Source: Rubrobacter xylanophilus DSM 9941
Lineage (GTDB): Bacteria > Actinomycetota > Rubrobacteria > Rubrobacterales > Rubrobacteraceae
Direction of reading: 5' to 3'
NCBI RefSeq assembly: GCF_000014185.1
Contig: NC_008148.1
Location: 2,522,001 to 2,586,000 of the forward strand
DNA length: 64,000 bases
In this document: in pieces, positions 61,222 through 64,000 of the stretch
How positions within the stretch are numbered: position 1 is the first letter of the stretch
Layout: each line of letters begins with the position of its first letter
Notes under the pieces: model-generated
What the model was told of the DNA's origin: nothing
Database searches by the model: none
The model's input: the letters and a program-made list of their open reading frames with translations, nothing else
Program-made: the position numbers and the translations under genes

Positions 61222-63120
61222 GTGCGCGCGACCCTGCTGACCCTCCTGCTCGTGCTGGCCGCGCTGGCCGCTCCCCCGGGGGCGGCCAGCGCGGCGCCGG
61301 AGCCCCCCGACCGTCCCGTGGTGCTCGTGCTCGTGGACGGGCTGAGCTGGGAGGAGGTGCAGCAGAATCCCGCCCTGCGCCGCCTCTTCGAGGAGGGGGC
61401 AGCGGCCGCCCTCTCCATCGTCCAGGGCGGCCGCCCCGCAGACCCCCGCGCCGCCTACCTCCTGCTCGGGGCCGGCTCCCGGGCCGACACCACCGCCCTC
61501 CCCCGGAGGCTGCCCCGCAGCCCCGCGGCGGCGGCCCGCGAGATCTCCGAGCGCGTCCCCACCGTGCGCCCCGGCTCCCTCGGCGAGGTGCTGCGGCGGT
61601 CCGGCGTGGAGGTGGCGGCCGTTGGGGCGGAGGCCCGGGCGGTGGCGATGGACCGCGAGGGCCGGGTGCCGCTGCTCTACGGGGGCGAGGCCCCCCTCCG
61701 CGCGCTCGAGGCGGCGCTCGCGGAGGGCGCCGGGTTCGTGGCCGCCGAGGCCGCGGGCCCGGCGGAGGCCGGGCGGCTGGTCGCGGCGGCCTCGCGGAGC
61801 GGGGCGCTCGTGGCCGTGGCCTCCCCCAACGCCCCGCCCGGCGCGCCGAACCTCACCCCCTTCGCCATCGCGGGGCGCCGGGGCCTCCTCTACTCCCCCT
61901 CCACCCGCACGGCGGGGCTCCTGGCGGGCCAGGACGTGGCGCCCACCCTGCTCGCGCGGATGGGGCTGGAGGCTCCGCCCGAAATGCAGGGACGCCCCGC
62001 CAAAGCGCGCCCCGGCTCCCCGGAGGACGCCCGCCGGCTCTCGGAGAGGCTCTCCTTCGTGGCGGAAGAGCGCCACCGGACCGCGGCGTGGGCGCTGGCC
62101 CTCTCTCTCCTGCCGTTCGGGGCCTTTCTTCTCGCGCTGCGGGGGAGGGAGGCCGCCGGGCCCTGCCTGCTCGCCCTCGCCGCGATGCCCGCGGCCACCC
62201 TGCCGGCCGCCGCGCTTCCGCCGGCCTCACCCCTGCCCGTGGCCGCCCTCATCGCCGGGCTCTCGGCGGTGGTCGCCTGGGTTCTCTGGCGGCTCGCGGG
62301 AGGGGGGCTCGCCGCAGCGGCCGCCGCCCTTCTGGCCAACGCCGGGGTCCTCGCCGCCGACGCCGCCGCGGGCGGGGAGCTCATGCGGTTCTCCATCCTC
62401 GGCTACAACCCGGCCTATGGGGCCCGCTTCTACGGCATCGGCAACGAGTGCTCGGCGATCCTCGCCGGGAGCCTCGCCGCGGGGCTGGGGGCTCTCGCCG
62501 CCCTCCGGCGGCCGCGTGCGGCCCCGCTCGCGCTCGCCGGGGGCGCGGCGGTGGCGGCGGTCGGGCTGCCCACCATGGGGGCCGACGTGGGGGGCTCGCT
62601 CGCCCTGGGGCTCGGGCTCGGGGCCACCGCCGGCCTGGTACGCGGGGGAGGGGTGCGGGCGGCCGCCGGCTGGGCGACCGCCGGGGGAGCAGCCGCCGCG
62701 GCGCTCTTCGCGGCGAGCCCCCTGCTCTTCCCCGGGGCGTCGCACGGCTCGCGGGCGGCCGCCGGGGAGGTGGGGCTGCGCGACATGGCCCTCCGCAAGC
62801 TGGAGCTGGCGCTCGCCACCTTCGAGTCGTGGCCGCTCCTGCTCCTGCTCGCCGCCCTCTCCGCGGCGGTCTGGGCCGGGTGGCGCAGGGCGCGCGGCAC
62901 GCCCCTCGCCGCCGGCCTCGCCGGGGCGGCGCTCACCGCCGCGCTCTACGCGGCCCTCAACGACTCGGGGCTCCTGGCCGGCCTGTACGCGCTCTTCTAC
63001 CCGGCCGTCGCCGCGCTCCTCGTGCTTGCGGGCGCGCTCAAGGTTCCCCGCCCGCGGCAAACTCCGCCAGCGCCCGGGCGTTGTTGTGCTCGGCGTCCTT
63101 CGCGCCGAAGAGGAGGGTGA
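61222..63120 (+). CDS. Large membrane protein with N-terminal alkaline-phosphatase-like domain
   Basis: 632 aa. Signal peptide 1-24; extracytoplasmic part (25-285) begins VVLVLVDGLSWEEVQ and has LLYSPSTRTAGLLAGQDVAP, an arrangement like alkaline-phosphatase-superfamily proteins with reduced active site. About 10 helices follow with YNPAYGARFYGIGNECSAIL and ALNDSGLLAG, conserved in a membrane family of unknown function. GTG start 7 bases behind a -10. The last 27 codons run through the convergent DUF488 gene (83-base overlap) and are basic, so the ancestral stop may lie earlier. Confidence 0.75.
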   Translation: MRATLLTLLLVLAALAAPPGAASAAPEPPDRPVVLVLVDGLSWEEVQQNPALRRLFEEGAAAALSIVQGGRPADPRAAYLLLGAGSRADTTALPRRLPRSPAAAAREISERVPTVRPGSLGEVLRRSGVEVAAVGAEARAVAMDREGRVPLLYGGEAPLRALEAALAEGAGFVAAEAAGPAEAGRLVAAASRSGALVAVASPNAPPGAPNLTPFAIAGRRGLLYSPSTRTAGLLAGQDVAPTLLARMGLEAPPEMQGRPAKARPGSPEDARRLSERLSFVAEERHRTAAWALALSLLPFGAFLLALRGREAAGPCLLALAAMPAATLPAAALPPASPLPVAALIAGLSAVVAWVLWRLAGGGLAAAAAALLANAGVLAADAAAGGELMRFSILGYNPAYGARFYGIGNECSAILAGSLAAGLGALAALRRPRAAPLALAGGAAVAAVGLPTMGADVGGSLALGLGLGATAGLVRGGGVRAAAGWATAGGAAAAALFAASPLLFPGASHGSRAAAGEVGLRDMALRKLELALATFESWPLLLLLAALSAAVWAGWRRARGTPLAAGLAGAALTAALYAALNDSGLLAGLYALFYPAVAALLVLAGALKVPRPRQTPPAPGRCCARRPSRRRGG

Positions 63121-63397
63121 CGTTCTCCCTCTCCGCGCGGCGCGCGAGCTCGCGCAGCCCCTCCAGCCCGCCGCTCTCCTCCAGCTCCCTGCGGTAGCGC
63201 TCCTTGAACTCCTCCCAGCGCTCCGGCCGGTGGCCGAACCACTTCCGGAGCTCGCCGCTCGGGGCCAGCTCCTTTCTCCACTCCGAGAGGCGGGCCCTCT
63301 CCCTGGAGAGCCCCCGGGGCCAGACGCGGTCCACCAGGACCCTGTACCCGTCGTCCTCCCCGGGCTCCTCGTAGACCCGCTTCACGCGCAGGGCCAT
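63038..63397 (-). CDS. DUF488 family protein
   Basis: 119 aa. Typical segments KRVYEEPGEDDGYRVLVDRV, WPRGLSRERARLSEWRKELA and the end LLFGAKDAEHNNARAL. It follows comA by 10 bases and overlaps the membrane protein gene opposite. Function of the family is not established. Confidence 0.88.
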   Translation of the reverse strand: MALRVKRVYEEPGEDDGYRVLVDRVWPRGLSRERARLSEWRKELAPSGELRKWFGHRPERWEEFKERYRRELEESGGLEGLRELARRAERENVTLLFGAKDAEHNNARALAEFAAGGEP

Positions 63398-63407
63398 GGA
63401 GCGGCGG

Positions 63408-64000
63408 CTAGCCCTTGTAGGTCAGGACGCGGCCCCAGGTGCTCTTCGTGCCCCAGATGCCGCGCCTGAGGCACTCGAGCTGCACGATCTGGGAGTGGTC
63501 CACGAAGAGGTTGACCTCAGGGCCGTAGTTCTTTACGTACCACTCGAAGACCTCCGGCTCGGCGGCCTCGAACATCACCTTCTCCAGGCCGAGCGCGTTG
63601 ATCACCTCGGCCGGCACGTCCGTGCGCCACTCCCGCACGCTCTCGGTGATGCCCTCGGACTCGATCATGACCATGTAGGCCCCCGCCTCGATGAACCGCC
63701 GGGCCTGCGAGATCATCCACCCCGGGTCGCGCGTGCCCTCGGTCTCCAGCTCCTCGGCGGCCGTGGTCCCGCCGGCCCCGAACTGGATGCCCACCTCCGG
63801 CTTGGCCTTGAGGCCCGCCCTCTGCACCCTCTCCACGAGCCTGAGCCAGTCGTCGGTGGGGATCGTGATGAAGCCCCCCGAGATCTCGATGATGTCGAAG
63901 CCGACGTCCTTGCAGGTCCGGATGTACCTGTCCACCGCCTCGGGCCCCTGGGTCAGGACGGTCTCCATGAACCCCCCGGTGGAGACCATCACGTCGTGCT
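63408..64000 (-). CDS. comA: ComA-like phosphosulfolactate synthase, 5' part outside the window
   Basis: At least 197 codons; the frame stays open to the window edge and lacks its N-terminal quarter, so the gene is partial. TIM-barrel family segments: VMVSTGGFMETVL, DIIEISGGFITIP, KPEVGIQFGAGG, MVMIESEGITESV and the C-terminal NLFVDHSQIVQLECLRRGIW. In archaea ComA adds sulfite to phosphoenolpyruvate for coenzyme M. In actinobacteria the role of the homologue is unclear. It forms an operon with DUF488. Confidence 0.85.
   Translation of the reverse strand, partial: HDVMVSTGGFMETVLTQGPEAVDRYIRTCKDVGFDIIEISGGFITIPTDDWLRLVERVQRAGLKAKPEVGIQFGAGGTTAAEELETEGTRDPGWMISQARRFIEAGAYMVMIESEGITESVREWRTDVPAEVINALGLEKVMFEAAEPEVFEWYVKNYGPEVNLFVDHSQIVQLECLRRGIWGTKSTWGRVLTYKG

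Noticed and set aside
61622-63469. 615-codon alternative frame in the membrane-protein gene
   Set aside because: Ser/Pro/Arg-rich shadow without helices; the overlapping frame has a signal peptide and clear membrane segments.

Overview
The window is high-GC (about 70 %) and looks chromosomal, from a deep-branching actinobacterium. The gene set (large NAD-dependent glutamate dehydrogenase, class E sortase with an LPVTG protein, a ComA-like phosphosulfolactate synthase, many TTG/GTG starts and probably leaderless genes) fits a Rubrobacter-like organism. That assignment is inference from gene content, because no 16S gene is present.

Layout. 1-8.2 kb: a histidine kinase/response regulator pair sits among secreted-protein genes. 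Three copies of one unusual promoter/operator element lie here: upstream of a DUF4091-type secreted protein (cut off by an IS5-type insertion), upstream of a small ORF coupled to an RTX-like beta-helix protein, and upstream of a pseudo-receiver gene just after the regulator. 7.3-9.0 kb: broken IS5, IS256 and IS982 copies, the last forming the new 3' end of a folD-like gene. 9-12.2 kb: a one-carbon operon fhs-fchA-folD. 12.3-16.1 kb: a strikingly AT-rich island with an APC permease, a GTG-started universal stress protein, three small membrane proteins (one of 58 aa) and an unknown membrane-anchored protein. 16.2-20.1 kb: an IS graveyard (zinc-ribbon transposase, IS30, IS256, IS5, IS982).

20.3-35.7 kb: central metabolism. 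It has glutamate dehydrogenase, thiolase, an acyl-CoA synthetase, the 2-oxoglutarate dehydrogenase genes sucA-sucB followed by meaB and a B12-binding-type protein, and a trans-sulfuration enzyme. 35.8-48.5 kb: a secreted M36 metalloprotease with a G8 tract in its signal-peptide region, NfeD, a DUF255 protein, class I aldolase, a sortase with its LPVTG protein, a PatZ-like acyl-CoA synthetase/acetyltransferase, a second secreted protein related to the LPVTG protein, and a VIT1/CCC1 transporter. 48.5-53.3 kb: lpd, lipA and lipB, which supply and service the lipoyl complex encoded by sucAB, with mutM and a haem-oxygenase-like enzyme. 53.4-64 kb: moaD-moaE, Nudix, CPBP protease, two divergent citrate-synthase-family genes around nested palindromes, a candidate structured ncRNA, cinA, yqeK, a YdjM-like protein, a large membrane protein, DUF488 and the 3' part of comA.

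The strongest candidates for something undescribed are the roughly 225-nt RNA at 58.5-58.7 kb (own promoter, long-range closing stem, internal hairpins, 17-nt complement of the 16S 3' tail, intrinsic terminator) and the three-promoter regulon around the two-component system. No tRNA, rRNA gene or CRISPR array was recognised.
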